Shown here: positions 34,396 to 44,251 of the stretch, piece by piece
Position numbering within the stretch: position 1 is the first letter of the stretch
How the letters are laid out: every line of letters starts with the position of its first letter
Assembly (NCBI GenBank): GCA_002427755.1
Contig: DIYO01000009.1
Location: 375,296 to 439,295, forward strand
Direction of reading: 5' to 3'
Length of the DNA: 64,000 nucleotides
Origin: Roseivirga sp. UBA6052
Lineage (GTDB): Bacteria > Bacteroidota > Bacteroidia > Cytophagales > Cyclobacteriaceae
Notes under the pieces: model-generated
Told to the model about the DNA's origin: nothing
What the model saw: the letters and a program-made list of their open reading frames with translations, nothing else
Databases searched by the model: none
Position numbers and translations under genes: made by a program

Positions 34396-35001
34396 TTATT
34401 TTCCTTCAGCATATCTTCTGCTCACTTCTTCCCAGTTGATCACATTAAAGAAAGCGTTGATATAATCTGGTCTTCTGTTCTGATAGTTTAAGTAATACGC
34501 ATGCTCCCAAACATCTAAACCTAAGATTGGGGTACCACCACAGCCTACATTAGGCATTAAAGTATTGTCTTGATTAGCAGAAGAACAAACCTCTACTTTT
34601 CCACCGGCATGAACACATAGCCAAGCCCAACCAGAACCAAATCTAGTTGCGGCAGCATTAGCGAAAGCTGTTTTGAAATCCTCAAAAGATCCATAGGCTT
34701 CGTTGATTGCATCAGCTAGGTCGCCAGATGGAACACCTCCACCGTTAGGAGACATTACAGACCAGAACAAGTTGTGGTTATAGAATCCACCACCGTTATT
34801 TCTTACAGCTCCGTTATCGCTGTGATTTGCCAAAAGCTCTTCTATGCTCTTGCCATCCATATCAGTTCCCTCAATTGCACCATTCAATTTGCTAGTATAT
34901 GCAGCATGATGTTTGCCATGGTGAATTTCCATGGTCTTAGCGTCAATGTGTGGTTCCAAAGCATCAAATGCATACGGAAGAGCTGGTAATTCAAATGCCA
35001 T
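34396..35001 (-). CDS. sodA: superoxide dismutase, Mn type by residue pattern
   Basis: This 201-residue Fe/Mn superoxide dismutase has metal ligands H27, H76, D163 and H167. The second-sphere residues fit the Mn form: Gln144 in SANQD and Gly in NNGGGFYNH at about 71, whereas Fe enzymes have Gln in the latter and Ala in the former position. Cambialistic use cannot be excluded. No signal peptide, so cytoplasmic. It follows tadA by 33 nt in the same direction. Confidence 0.92.
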   Translation of the reverse strand: MAFELPALPYAFDALEPHIDAKTMEIHHGKHHAAYTSKLNGAIEGTDMDGKSIEELLANHSDNGAVRNNGGGFYNHNLFWSVMSPNGGGVPSGDLADAINEAYGSFEDFKTAFANAAATRFGSGWAWLCVHAGGKVEVCSSANQDNTLMPNVGCGGTPILGLDVWEHAYYLNYQNRRPDYINAFFNVINWEEVSRRYAEGK

Positions 35002-35034
35002 AATATTTCGTATTTATGTTTTTACAAAGGTTAT

Positions 35035-35484
35035 TTATTCTCTTAATCGAGTAAAGAACTGTTTGATTAACGTCTCACTCTCTTCTTTCAACAAGCCTTG
35101 ATTGAGTTCTGTTCGCGGATGTAGCAAGTTTTTACCGTGCTGCAAAAAACCTCTTTTAGGATCAGCGGCAGCAATATGTAATTCTCCTAACTGAGACCAA
35201 TACAAAGCACCTGCACACATAACACAAGGTTCAAGCGTTACGTAAAGCTTACATTCATCTAGATATTTACCACCAATAGCATTAGCTGCAGCAGTAACCG
35301 CCAACATCTCTGCATGAGCTGTAACATCTGTCAATTGTTCGGTTTGATTATGTGCTCTGGCAATAATTCTATTTTCAGCAACAACTACAGCACCCACCGG
35401 CACCTCTCCGGCTTCATATGCCAGTTGCGCCTGCTTTAAGGCTTCACCCATAAAAAACTCATCTGAATGAATACTCAGGACCAT
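35035..35484 (-). CDS. tadA: tRNA-specific adenosine deaminase
   Basis: The 149-residue deaminase converts A34 to inosine in tRNA-Arg. The zinc site is complete: H57 and catalytic E59 in HAEM, and C87 and C90 in PCVMC. It is the single member of the CDA family here, and size fits TadA rather than guanine deaminase, which remains the chief alternative. It diverges from aspS. Confidence 0.85.
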   Translation of the reverse strand: MVLSIHSDEFFMGEALKQAQLAYEAGEVPVGAVVVAENRIIARAHNQTEQLTDVTAHAEMLAVTAAANAIGGKYLDECKLYVTLEPCVMCAGALYWSQLGELHIAAADPKRGFLQHGKNLLHPRTELNQGLLKEESETLIKQFFTRLRE

Positions 35485-35536
35485 TTCTTATCTCTCAATT
35501 CAAAGCAATATTAAGCCGAAAAGCTAAAACAATTGC

Positions 35537-35544
35537 TAAATTTG
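35537..35544 (+). promoter_or_regulatory. -7 promoter box of aspS (TAAATTTG)
   Basis: A perfect TAnnTTTG 26 nt before the aspS ATG. The expected start near 35551 gives a leader of about 20 nt. A -33 element is not obvious. Confidence 0.6.
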
Positions 35545-35570
35545 CGGCTCATTTTTAAAGACTTAGAAAG

Positions 35571-37316
35571 ATGTTAAGAACGCATTCTTGTGGAGAATTA
35601 AGAATTGACCAAGCCGGAGAAAAAGTGACGCTTTCTGGCTGGGTACAGCGTACGAGAGATAAAGGAGGTTTAATGTGGGTTGATCTGCGCGATCGTTATG
35701 GCATAACGCAATTGACTTTTGAAGAAGGGGTGACTGACCCAAACATTCTTGAGACTGCAAGAAAACTCGGGCGTGAGTTTGTAATTCAAGCTGAAGGAGA
35801 AGTAGTTGAGCGTTTTTCTAAGAATGACAAGATTCCTACCGGACACATTGAGATTAAGGTTGAAAAACTAATAATTCTGAATGCCTCTGAAACTCCACCA
35901 TTTGTGATTGAAGACGATACTGATGGAGGTGAAGATTTAAGAATGAAATATCGCTATCTAGACCTTAGAAGAAACGAGGTTAGAAGCAAGCTGGAATTGA
36001 GAAGTAAACTAGCCATAGCGGTTAGAAATTTCCTAGCCAATGAAGAATTCATTGAGGTAGAAACCCCTGTTCTAATTAAATCTACTCCTGAAGGTGCAAG
36101 GGACTTTGTGGTGCCAAGTAGAATGAATCCAGGTGAGTTTTATGCACTACCCCAGTCTCCTCAAACTTTCAAGCAATTGTTAATGGTATCTGGTTTTGAC
36201 AGATACTTCCAAATTGTAAAGTGCTTTAGAGATGAAGATCTCAGAGCAGATAGACAACCGGAGTTTACCCAAATAGACTGCGAGATGTCTTTTGTAGAAA
36301 GAGACGATGTATTGGATACTTTCGAAGGACTAACCAAGCATTTGTTCAAAACAATAAAGGGTGTTGAGCTATCAGGTTTCCCAAGAATGGATTATGCTGA
36401 TGCCATGAGACTTTATGGATCAGATAAGCCAGATACTCGTTTTGGGATGAAATTCGTTGAGCTGAACGATGTAGCTCAAAACAAAGGATTTAACGTGTTC
36501 GATCAAGCTGAATTGGTTGTAGGAATCTGTGCAAAAGGATGTGCTGAGTATACAAGAAAGCAATTGGATGCCCTGACGGATTTCGTAAAGAGACCTCAAA
36601 TTGGAGCTAAAGGTTTAGTCTACGTGAAATGTAATGCCGATGGCACTTACAAATCCTCTGTAGACAAATTCTATTCTCAAGAAGACTTAGCGGCATGGGC
36701 TCAAAAAGCTGGTGCAGAAGCAGGTGATCTGATGCTTGTACTTTCAGGCCCAACTCATAAAACCAGAAGCCAAATGAATGAATTGAGGCTTCACATGGGA
36801 ACTACACTCGGCCTAAGAGATAATAATGTGTTCAAGCCACTTTGGGTTGTAGATTTCCCTTTACTCGAATGGGATGAAGAAACCGAGCGATTCCATGCCA
36901 TGCACCACCCATTTACTTCTGCATTGGTTGAGGATTTAGAGAAATTAGATACTAATCCGGGAGATGTTAGAGCTAATGCCTACGATTTAGTAATTAACGG
37001 GGTTGAAATTGGCGGTGGATCAATCAGAATACATGACCAAGAAACACAAAGCCTAATGTTTAAGCATTTAGGTTTTACAGAAGAAGAAGCTAAGGCACAG
37101 TTTGGATTCTTACTAAGTGCATTCCAATACGGAGCTCCTCCGCATGGAGGTATTGCTTTTGGCTTTGATAGATTATGCGCCATGTTTGGTGGTTCAGAGA
37201 CGATTAGAGATTACATCGCTTTCCCTAAGAATACTTCAGGAAGAGACGTTATGATCGACTCTCCTGCCCCAATTCATGACGAACAATTCAAAGAACTTGG
37301 AATTAAGCCTGCATAA
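35571..37316 (+). CDS. aspS: aspartyl-tRNA synthetase
   Basis: The 581-residue class II synthetase has an N-terminal OB-fold for the anticodon (to about 105), the catalytic core with RYLDLRR (motif 1 region, about 129), FRDEDLRADRQPEFTQID (motif 2, about 217-234), the bacterial GAD insertion and the C-terminal GGIAFGFDRL motif 3. Whether it is discriminating or non-discriminating for Asn-tRNA is not decidable here. A hairpin with 7-bp arms overlaps its stop codon. Confidence 0.97.
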   Translation: MLRTHSCGELRIDQAGEKVTLSGWVQRTRDKGGLMWVDLRDRYGITQLTFEEGVTDPNILETARKLGREFVIQAEGEVVERFSKNDKIPTGHIEIKVEKLIILNASETPPFVIEDDTDGGEDLRMKYRYLDLRRNEVRSKLELRSKLAIAVRNFLANEEFIEVETPVLIKSTPEGARDFVVPSRMNPGEFYALPQSPQTFKQLLMVSGFDRYFQIVKCFRDEDLRADRQPEFTQIDCEMSFVERDDVLDTFEGLTKHLFKTIKGVELSGFPRMDYADAMRLYGSDKPDTRFGMKFVELNDVAQNKGFNVFDQAELVVGICAKGCAEYTRKQLDALTDFVKRPQIGAKGLVYVKCNADGTYKSSVDKFYSQEDLAAWAQKAGAEAGDLMLVLSGPTHKTRSQMNELRLHMGTTLGLRDNNVFKPLWVVDFPLLEWDEETERFHAMHHPFTSALVEDLEKLDTNPGDVRANAYDLVINGVEIGGGSIRIHDQETQSLMFKHLGFTEEEAKAQFGFLLSAFQYGAPPHGGIAFGFDRLCAMFGGSETIRDYIAFPKNTSGRDVMIDSPAPIHDEQFKELGIKPA

Positions 37317-37330
37317 GCGGCTTAATTTCC
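37299..37330 (+). terminator. hairpin over the aspS stop codon, possible terminator
   Basis: TTAAGCC (37303-37309) and GGCTTAA (37319-37325) pair perfectly, extended by GGAA/TTCC with a one-base bulge. A T-rich stretch follows but is interrupted, so termination strength is uncertain. Confidence 0.45.
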
Positions 37331-37389
37331 TCGCTTTCTTTTTATTGGTTTCAGCGAAACTTTAACTTGTAGCTTCTGCCACAAAATCA

Positions 37390-39453
37390 ATGAAAGTAAG
37401 ATTCACAGGTAAGTTTTATATGCGCCTAAGCTTGGTCTTAGCGATTTTGCTTTGGTTGATCATAATGCTTATTGACTTCCTAGGAAATCTTGCCGATCGA
37501 AGCCAAGTAGACTTAGGTATAGCACCCTATCTACCCACACTATTTCTCAACCTCTTTTACATTTTCGTTCTGATCTATTATAGGTACAGAGTTACCAAGG
37601 TTGAGAGTGCCAATTTTGTTGATTTACTGTGGAGGGTTTTCGCTACAGGTCTGGTGACGGTAGTTATTTCTTTAATTATCATGTTGTTCAACAACGAAAT
37701 TGGCGGAACAACATTAGCCGAAAACCCTTTTCTTCAAAGTGCTTTTTACAATATAAATAAGGTCCTGATCTCAGTATTCTTGATATCTACCTTTACCGTC
37801 TGGAAAAAGCTCATCTTATATCAACGTTCCAGAAGATTAGTGCTGAGTTGGAGAATTTTCGAGGCCACCCTCTTGATTTCCATCTTCTTCAATTTAACAG
37901 GCTTAGTGCTTCAGGACAGCCTAATTTTTGAAATTGTTTTTGGTGTAATGGCCATTATGGCCATCATACTATCAGCTAACCTCAAATGGGTAGCCTATCT
38001 CAATTTTAAGCAAAAGTGGAAAAGCGTATTGCTGATTCTATTAATCACAATTTACATCTTTTACTTCCTGAACTTTCTCTACATAGCTCCAGATAATTCA
38101 CCGGATGTTTTCAATCCAATTACTGAGCTTTTTGTAATCGTACTGTTCGTCTTTCTGCTTTTCTACAGTCTCTTTTCATTGCTGGTTATTCTCTTTAATC
38201 TTCCTACCTCTTCAGTATTTGAAAGAAAAATGGAGGAGGCTATTAATTTTCAAAGGCTCAGTCAATCCATTCAACAAGGAGAAAATGAAGATGAGATCTT
38301 CGATGTGCTTCTGACTTCATCAATGAATGCTGTATATGCTGATGCTGGTTGGATTGAAATTCATATGCCGAATGGAGAACTAAAAGTGATTTCAAATCAC
38401 ATCGGCCGAGAGCATATCAATAGAATCAAAGAGAATATCATAAGTGCTAAAAGCCGTCAGATTATAAAGAACCCGTTATCGGTCGATCCTGATACGGATA
38501 GAGTTTTAGTCAACTTGCGCAGATCAAGTTATAAAACAGCATTTGTTGTACCGTTACTTATTCAAAATGAAGTAACCGGTTTCATGTATCTCATGAATGA
38601 AGTGAGTGATAGTTTCAACAAAGAGATGATCAATATCATCAACACTTTTGCCAGCCAAGCCAGTGTATCTGTTGAGAATTTTAGGTTAATGGGCGAAGCT
38701 CTATTGAATGAGAGATATAAAGAAGAATTGAACATTGCCAAAAGTGTTCAACAGGCATTACTCCCTAAATCACTCGACCATAATGATGGTTTTAAAATAC
38801 ATGCTTTTACAGAGGCCGCAGCAGAAGTTGGAGGTGACTATTATGATACCTACAAATTAGATGAGCACAGGTTTGCCGTTGTAATTGGAGATGTATCTGG
38901 AAATGGAACGTCTGCCGCATTCCATATGTCCCAAATGAAGGGGATATTTCAGTCGCTTGTTCAACTAGATTTAGATCCAAAGACCTTTCTAGTTGATGCA
39001 AACAATGCTCTTAGCAACTGTTTAGAAAGAACATCTTTTATTACACTGACTTACTTTATCATTGATACTGATAAGAAAACGCTAGAATTCGCTCGAGCCG
39101 GTCATTGCCCTACCCTTTATTATGATAAGAAGGAGAAACATGCCAAGTACTTTGAAAACAAGGGGCTAGGCCTAGGTATTCTCAGAAACGAAACGTTTGC
39201 AAACTTTATAGAAGTGAGCAAAATCAAGTATAAATCAGACGACATACTCGTACTCTATACAGATGGTATTTCTGAGGCTACTAACCAAGAAAATGAAGAA
39301 TTCGGTTACGATAGAATGAAAACACTTTTAGAGCAAAACTCGCATTACGACCCTGTTATGGTTCAAAAGGTATTCATAAGTAAGCTATACGAATTCTGTA
39401 AGGAAACTGATTTAAATGATGACTACACCATGGTAGTAATCAAATTCAACTAG
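37390..39453 (+). CDS. SpoIIE-type PP2C phosphatase with membrane and GAF regions
   Basis: This 687-residue protein has about eight N-terminal membrane segments (to about 275), a GAF-like sensor region (about 290-440) and a PP2C/SpoIIE serine phosphatase domain (about 460-687), with metal motifs EVGGDYYD (480-487) and GDVSGNG. It would dephosphorylate the STAS antagonist encoded 3 nt downstream, releasing the partner switch. The signal may be sensed by the GAF or membrane part. It heads a tight rightward run of genes. Confidence 0.9.
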   Translation: MKVRFTGKFYMRLSLVLAILLWLIIMLIDFLGNLADRSQVDLGIAPYLPTLFLNLFYIFVLIYYRYRVTKVESANFVDLLWRVFATGLVTVVISLIIMLFNNEIGGTTLAENPFLQSAFYNINKVLISVFLISTFTVWKKLILYQRSRRLVLSWRIFEATLLISIFFNLTGLVLQDSLIFEIVFGVMAIMAIILSANLKWVAYLNFKQKWKSVLLILLITIYIFYFLNFLYIAPDNSPDVFNPITELFVIVLFVFLLFYSLFSLLVILFNLPTSSVFERKMEEAINFQRLSQSIQQGENEDEIFDVLLTSSMNAVYADAGWIEIHMPNGELKVISNHIGREHINRIKENIISAKSRQIIKNPLSVDPDTDRVLVNLRRSSYKTAFVVPLLIQNEVTGFMYLMNEVSDSFNKEMINIINTFASQASVSVENFRLMGEALLNERYKEELNIAKSVQQALLPKSLDHNDGFKIHAFTEAAAEVGGDYYDTYKLDEHRFAVVIGDVSGNGTSAAFHMSQMKGIFQSLVQLDLDPKTFLVDANNALSNCLERTSFITLTYFIIDTDKKTLEFARAGHCPTLYYDKKEKHAKYFENKGLGLGILRNETFANFIEVSKIKYKSDDILVLYTDGISEATNQENEEFGYDRMKTLLEQNSHYDPVMVQKVFISKLYEFCKETDLNDDYTMVVIKFN

Positions 39454-39456
39454 GAT

Positions 39457-39801
39457 ATGATAGAAATAAAGAAAGAAAGCGAAAACAATTACTTGGTACT
39501 CTCCGTAGAAGGAGAGGTAGATGCAAGTTCTTCTATTCATCTAGACAAAGCAATAAGAGAGGCTTTTGATGATGGGAACAAGCAAATTCTCATTGACTGT
39601 ACCAATCTTAACTACATTTCTTCTGCCGGACTTGGTGTTTTCATGTCCTACATTGAAGAAATCAACCAAAACGCAATCAACTTCATGTTATTCGGCCTAA
39701 CTGAAAAAGTGCTCAAGGTATTTGGCATTTTGGGGCTAGACCAACTTTTAAATATTAAAGAAGACAAAGAAGCAGCAGTAGCTGAGTTAAATGGCGTATA
39801 G
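39457..39801 (+). CDS. anti-sigma factor antagonist-like STAS protein
   Basis: The 114-residue protein is a single STAS domain of the SpoIIAA/RsbV type, with the phosphorylation loop YISSAGLGV, in which S56 (or S55) is the likely acceptor. It binds the RsbW-like kinase when dephosphorylated. Its gene overlaps the kinase gene by 11 nt and follows the SpoIIE-type phosphatase by 3 nt, giving a full partner-switch set. Confidence 0.9.
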   Translation: MIEIKKESENNYLVLSVEGEVDASSSIHLDKAIREAFDDGNKQILIDCTNLNYISSAGLGVFMSYIEEINQNAINFMLFGLTEKVLKVFGILGLDQLLNIKEDKEAAVAELNGV

Positions 39802-40210
39802 TTTCAACATACCGAGTAGTAGAAACAAACTTAGGCTAATGCGTAAGTTCGTAACAGATGTGCTAAATGAACATGGCGTGTCTGAAGTTGAAACCAATAT
39901 GATGGTTTTGGCTGTAGATGAGGTATGTGCGAATATTGTTATTCATGGACACCCAGATTCTCAGTCTCATAAAGTGAGAATTGATATTACATTCAAAAAA
40001 GGTGGTATAGGATTCGATATTATAGATCAAGGTGATGCGTTTGATTTAGTTAATTACAAAGAACCTGCACTGGACGATCTCATTAAAAACAAGCACAAAG
40101 GAGGTATTGGTATAATGCTAGTGAAGAAAATCATGGACGATATACACTTCAGTAGTACGAAAAACCAAAACAAGCTTAGCCTCTTTAAGAAAGTTGATTA
40201 CAAAGACTAA
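39791..40210 (+). CDS. RsbW-like serine kinase, anti-sigma type
   Basis: This 139-residue protein is a HATPase_c_2 kinase of the RsbW/SpoIIAB family, with the N-box EVCANIVIHG (about 39-48), the DQGDAFD motif and KGGIGIMLVKK near the C-terminus. It would phosphorylate the STAS protein and bind an effector. No sigma factor lies nearby, so the effector may be something else. It starts inside the STAS gene and precedes the first PPIase by 3 nt. Confidence 0.88.
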   Translation: MAYSFNIPSSRNKLRLMRKFVTDVLNEHGVSEVETNMMVLAVDEVCANIVIHGHPDSQSHKVRIDITFKKGGIGFDIIDQGDAFDLVNYKEPALDDLIKNKHKGGIGIMLVKKIMDDIHFSSTKNQNKLSLFKKVDYKD

Positions 40211-40213
40211 ATC

Positions 40214-42070
40214 ATGAAGAGAATTTTCGTTCTCTTTTTAATAGGCCTAAACAGCTGGTGCATCGCACAAAACGATGAGATTGTGGTAACGATCGGCAAG
40301 AACGAAATCACATTTGGTGAAATCATGTATGCCTATCAAAAAAACCGCGATACCAGCGAAGCAATAGCATACGATAGTCTTCGAGATTACTTAGAGCAAT
40401 ATGTAGATTTTAAGTTGAGAGTGACTGAAGCATATGCATTGGGCATGCATCAAGAACCCAATTTCCAAGAAGAACTTAAGAGCTATATAGATCAAGTAAA
40501 AAAGCCATATCTGGAAAACCCTAACCTTGAAGAGTCCAAGCTTAAATCAATCTATAACAGATATAAGTGGGAACTAAATGCCTCACACATTCTTCTAAAG
40601 GTGGACCCCATGGCCTCTCCAAAAGATACCATTGCGGCCTATCAAAAGCTTGATAGCATTAGAACTTTAGCTCAATCAACCAAAACGTTTGCAGAATTAG
40701 CAAAAGCAAATTCTCAAGATGGCTCAGCCAGAAAAGGAGGAGAATTAGGCTGGTTCACGGCTTTCCATATGGTTGCCCCTTTTGAAGATGCGGCTTACGG
40801 ATTGGAGGTAGGCGATGTTTCTAAAGTCTTTAGGACAAGATTTGGCTATCATATTATGATCTTGAACGATAAAAGACCTTCGAAAGGTAGAGTAAGGTCT
40901 TCTCACATCTATTTCGCCAAATCCATACATGGAAGTGAGTTAGCAAAGCAAAAAGCCAAAATGTACTACGATTCAATTCAAGCTGGAGCAGATTGGGACT
41001 TAATTGCCAAACGCCATTCCGATGATAAGAACAGCTCTAGAAATGGAGGCATGTTGCCATTGGCTGGAGTAAAGCAACTACCGGATGATTTTTTCAGTGA
41101 AATCTACAAACTGGATAGCATTGGAGAAACATCTCTCCCTTTCGAAACTTCAAGTGGATGGCATATAGCCAGATTAGAAGAGATTGAGCCTCTCTTTGAA
41201 TTCGAGTTCAAAAAGAAAGAGATCACTTATCTACTTGAACGTAGTGGGAGAAATGAATTTAGCCAAAGCGAAGTAATAGATTATCTCAAGTCACAACCCT
41301 CCTATATTCAGAATACCGAATTTCTAAATGCGCGGTTCAGTTCAGCAGATATCGATGCTCAAAAGCTAGAAAAGGAAACAGCATTTGAATATGAACAGGT
41401 AAAAGTTAGTTGGAATGATTTTTTAAAGTCGCCAGAAAAAGGACAAAACGATTTGTCATCAAGAGATGCGTACAAGCAATTTGAAGGAAGAAGAATTATT
41501 GAGATCGAAGAAGGTTTAGCAACAACAAAATATCCTGAATATGGATACTTACTCAAAGAGTTTGAGGAGGGACTACTGCTATTTGAGATAATGCAGCTTG
41601 AGATTTGGGAACCTTCAGGTGAGAACACAAAGGGTATAGAAGAGTACTATCAGACGAATATACATTTATACAAAGGTCTTGAATTAACCGGTCAAGACGT
41701 CAAGGCCGAATCCAAAGTCCTCTCAAATCTATTTGATAAAGTAAAGGACACTAACGTTTTAGATAGGGGCAAACTTGTGTCTGAATTTTCAGGTGTAGAG
41801 TTAAAAATTGCAAAATCTACACGTATGGCTAGAGAAATACCTAATTTCGATTCCTCAAATCTGAGTCCAAATCGCTGGATTCGAACTGATGAGAAGACTT
41901 TGATGTTCGTGGAGGGTATTAACGAGATAGTCTTACCCTTTGAAGCTTGCAGAGGTCAGGTTTTAGCAGATTATCAAGACTATTTAACTGAAGAATGGAT
42001 TAAAAATCTGAGAGATCAGTACAAAATAAAAATAAACGAAAAGAAGCTTAAGCAATTAGTCACGCGTTGA
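40214..42070 (+). CDS. periplasmic PpiC-type prolyl isomerase with two parvulin domains
   Basis: A 618-residue exported protein: signal peptide (about 1-19, ending CIAQ), an N-terminal SurA-like chaperone region, and two PpiC rotamase domains (about 120-230 and 230-340, with ASHILLKVD and SSHIYFAKS starts), followed by a long C-terminal region without known domain. It probably assists folding or transport of outer-membrane proteins, as SurA does. It is the first of three such genes in a row and lies 3 nt after the RsbW-like gene. Confidence 0.88.
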   Translation: MKRIFVLFLIGLNSWCIAQNDEIVVTIGKNEITFGEIMYAYQKNRDTSEAIAYDSLRDYLEQYVDFKLRVTEAYALGMHQEPNFQEELKSYIDQVKKPYLENPNLEESKLKSIYNRYKWELNASHILLKVDPMASPKDTIAAYQKLDSIRTLAQSTKTFAELAKANSQDGSARKGGELGWFTAFHMVAPFEDAAYGLEVGDVSKVFRTRFGYHIMILNDKRPSKGRVRSSHIYFAKSIHGSELAKQKAKMYYDSIQAGADWDLIAKRHSDDKNSSRNGGMLPLAGVKQLPDDFFSEIYKLDSIGETSLPFETSSGWHIARLEEIEPLFEFEFKKKEITYLLERSGRNEFSQSEVIDYLKSQPSYIQNTEFLNARFSSADIDAQKLEKETAFEYEQVKVSWNDFLKSPEKGQNDLSSRDAYKQFEGRRIIEIEEGLATTKYPEYGYLLKEFEEGLLLFEIMQLEIWEPSGENTKGIEEYYQTNIHLYKGLELTGQDVKAESKVLSNLFDKVKDTNVLDRGKLVSEFSGVELKIAKSTRMAREIPNFDSSNLSPNRWIRTDEKTLMFVEGINEIVLPFEACRGQVLADYQDYLTEEWIKNLRDQYKIKINEKKLKQLVTR

Positions 42071-42933
42071 GTAAAAATCTCGCCATATTGATTTTGATAA
42101 CAGCTTGTTTAAGCTGCGATTTGTTGGTTCCAACAAACAACGAAGTCATTGCAGACCAAGCCAACATAGTAGCCGCTGTAGGTCAAAACCAGCTTTTAAA
42201 ATCAGACATTGCTAATCTTACTTCTAATGCGCAATCTGTAGAGGACAGCACACTTCTTGCCGATAATTATGTAAGGAATTGGGTTAAGAAAGAACTCTTT
42301 CTGAAAGAGGCCAACAACAGTATGAACATTGACCTTTCAGAGATAGAAAAAAAGGTGTCCGATTATAGATATACCCTTCTGTCTTATGAATTTCAAAAAC
42401 TCTACATTCAACGTAATTTAGACACACTTGTCACGCCAGTGCAGATAGAACAGTATTATAACGAGAATAAAGACAACTTCTCCTTAAGGCAAAATATATT
42501 CAAGGGTAGGTTCATCAAGCTGAACAAAGAGGCACCAAAGAAACGAGATGTTAGAAGGTGGATGAAGTCACTCAGACCAGAAAGTTTAGAGTCTTTGAAG
42601 GAATACTCATTTCAATATGCGAATAACTATTCTTTAGACAGTAGTTGGATAAAATTCGAAGAGATTACCAGATCTACACCATTCTCAACAATAGAGAACA
42701 AGGTTCAATTCTTAAGGCGAACTAATTATGCTGAGGAGACAGATTCTCTCTATCTTTACCTGCTTAAAATTGACGAGTACAAACTATCTGAAGAAATATC
42801 GCCAATAGAATTCGTTGAAAATGATATTCGAAACATTATACTGAATAGCAGGAAGGTGGCGTTGGCAAAGGGGTTAGAAAATGAAATTTTTGAAAGAGCT
42901 AAGGAAAATGAAGACTATACAATATATCGCTAG
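42067..42933 (+). CDS. lipoprotein related to SurA-like chaperones, without visible parvulin domain
   Basis: The 288-residue product has a lipoprotein signal with lipobox LSC (Cys near 17) and the helical SurA_N-like style (e.g. NYVRNWVKKELFLKEA near 62-77), but I see no rotamase motif. Start is TTG at 42067 within a TTGA overlap with the upstream stop; it is supported because the signal peptide begins there. Its gene overlaps surA by 26 nt. It may be a chaperone without isomerase activity; function unproven. Confidence 0.8.
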   Translation: MSKNLAILILITACLSCDLLVPTNNEVIADQANIVAAVGQNQLLKSDIANLTSNAQSVEDSTLLADNYVRNWVKKELFLKEANNSMNIDLSEIEKKVSDYRYTLLSYEFQKLYIQRNLDTLVTPVQIEQYYNENKDNFSLRQNIFKGRFIKLNKEAPKKRDVRRWMKSLRPESLESLKEYSFQYANNYSLDSSWIKFEEITRSTPFSTIENKVQFLRRTNYAEETDSLYLYLLKIDEYKLSEEISPIEFVENDIRNIILNSRKVALAKGLENEIFERAKENEDYTIYR

Positions 42934-44248
42934 TCTATTTTTAATGACCATAGCAATATCTGCACACGCTCAAAATCAGGGTGAAGTTGTAGATAAAATC
43001 ATTGCTAAGGTTGACGATAAAATTGTTCTAAAAAGTGAACTCGAGTCAGCATATATAAGCTTTTTATCTTCGCCACAAGCGAGAGAGTTTCAAGGCGATG
43101 CTAGATGCGTCATCCTAAATAACTTTATAGAGACTAAGTTGATGGCCGTTATGGCCGATATTGATTCTACAATTATTGACGACTCAAGAGTTGAGTATGA
43201 ACTGCAGAGTCGTGTTCAGCAGATCGTTCAACGATTCGGCTCAGAAGAGGCCATTGAACAAGCTTACGGCAAAACAGTCGATCAAATTATGTCTGAAATT
43301 AGACCAGACATCAAGGAACAAATTACCGTACAGGAACAAGAAAAATTGGTTCTTGAAGGTATCTCTGTTACTCCAAGAGAGGTAAGACAATTCTACAATC
43401 AGATTCCAAAAGACAGTCTGCCATTGTATTCGATGGAGTATGAAATTGGAGTGATACTTATGGAACCCGAGGTTAACGATTCTGAGAAAGATAGAATTCG
43501 CGAAGAGTTAATGAAGCTAAGAGAGCAAGCCATTTCAGGTCAAAGTTTTGAAATTCTAGCAACACTAAACTCTGAAGGACCTTCTAAAGATGTTGGAGGT
43601 AATTTAGGTTATGCATCAAGAGGTTCAATGGACCCAGCATATGAAGCAGGTGCATTGGCTTTACAACCAGGGGAGATCTCCCTACCAGTAGAATCTTCTT
43701 TTGGCATTCACTTAATTCAATTAATTGAAAGAAGGGGTAACGAGTACAATAGCCGGCACATTATTAAAATACCTAAGCCAACAAAGCAAGATGTTCAAAA
43801 GACCATGGACTTTATGAGCGAATTAAGAGGGCATATCTTAAGCGACAGTCTCAGTTTTGAAGAAGCAGCTCAAGAATACTCTGATGATACACAAACCAAT
43901 GCTAATGGAGGCTTTATTGCAGGACAATTTGGTTCATTAAGGATTCCTGCAGACAATATTGATCCTGAATTATTCTTTGAAATAGATAAAATGAAAGAAG
44001 GTGAAATATCTGAACCACAGATTATGAAATATGGTCCGGATACTGAACTTGTTAGAATTATCTATTACAGAAAGCGTATCCCTCCTCACCGCGCTAACCT
44101 ACGCGATGACTACGAAAAACTGAGAGCTGCTACCACTCAACTAAAAAAAGGAGAACGTAGAACAGATTATATAGCAGAGAAGATCAAAGAAGTATATCTT
44201 GAAATAGATCCAGAATATAATCGCTGTAACATAGCTAAGAATCAATAA
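42908..44248 (+). CDS. surA: periplasmic chaperone SurA, PpiC-type
   Basis: The protein has 446 residues from the ATG at 42908, which has an AAGGA ribosome site and starts the signal peptide (about 1-22, AHAQ). It has the SurA_N domain (about 25-160) and two parvulin domains (about 170-275 and 280-385). SurA escorts nascent outer-membrane proteins. An in-frame ATG at 42881 would add nine residues before the signal peptide and is less likely. The gene overlaps the preceding lipoprotein gene. Confidence 0.88.
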   Translation: MKTIQYIASLFLMTIAISAHAQNQGEVVDKIIAKVDDKIVLKSELESAYISFLSSPQAREFQGDARCVILNNFIETKLMAVMADIDSTIIDDSRVEYELQSRVQQIVQRFGSEEAIEQAYGKTVDQIMSEIRPDIKEQITVQEQEKLVLEGISVTPREVRQFYNQIPKDSLPLYSMEYEIGVILMEPEVNDSEKDRIREELMKLREQAISGQSFEILATLNSEGPSKDVGGNLGYASRGSMDPAYEAGALALQPGEISLPVESSFGIHLIQLIERRGNEYNSRHIIKIPKPTKQDVQKTMDFMSELRGHILSDSLSFEEAAQEYSDDTQTNANGGFIAGQFGSLRIPADNIDPELFFEIDKMKEGEISEPQIMKYGPDTELVRIIYYRKRIPPHRANLRDDYEKLRAATTQLKKGERRTDYIAEKIKEVYLEIDPEYNRCNIAKNQ

Positions 44249-44251
44249 TCC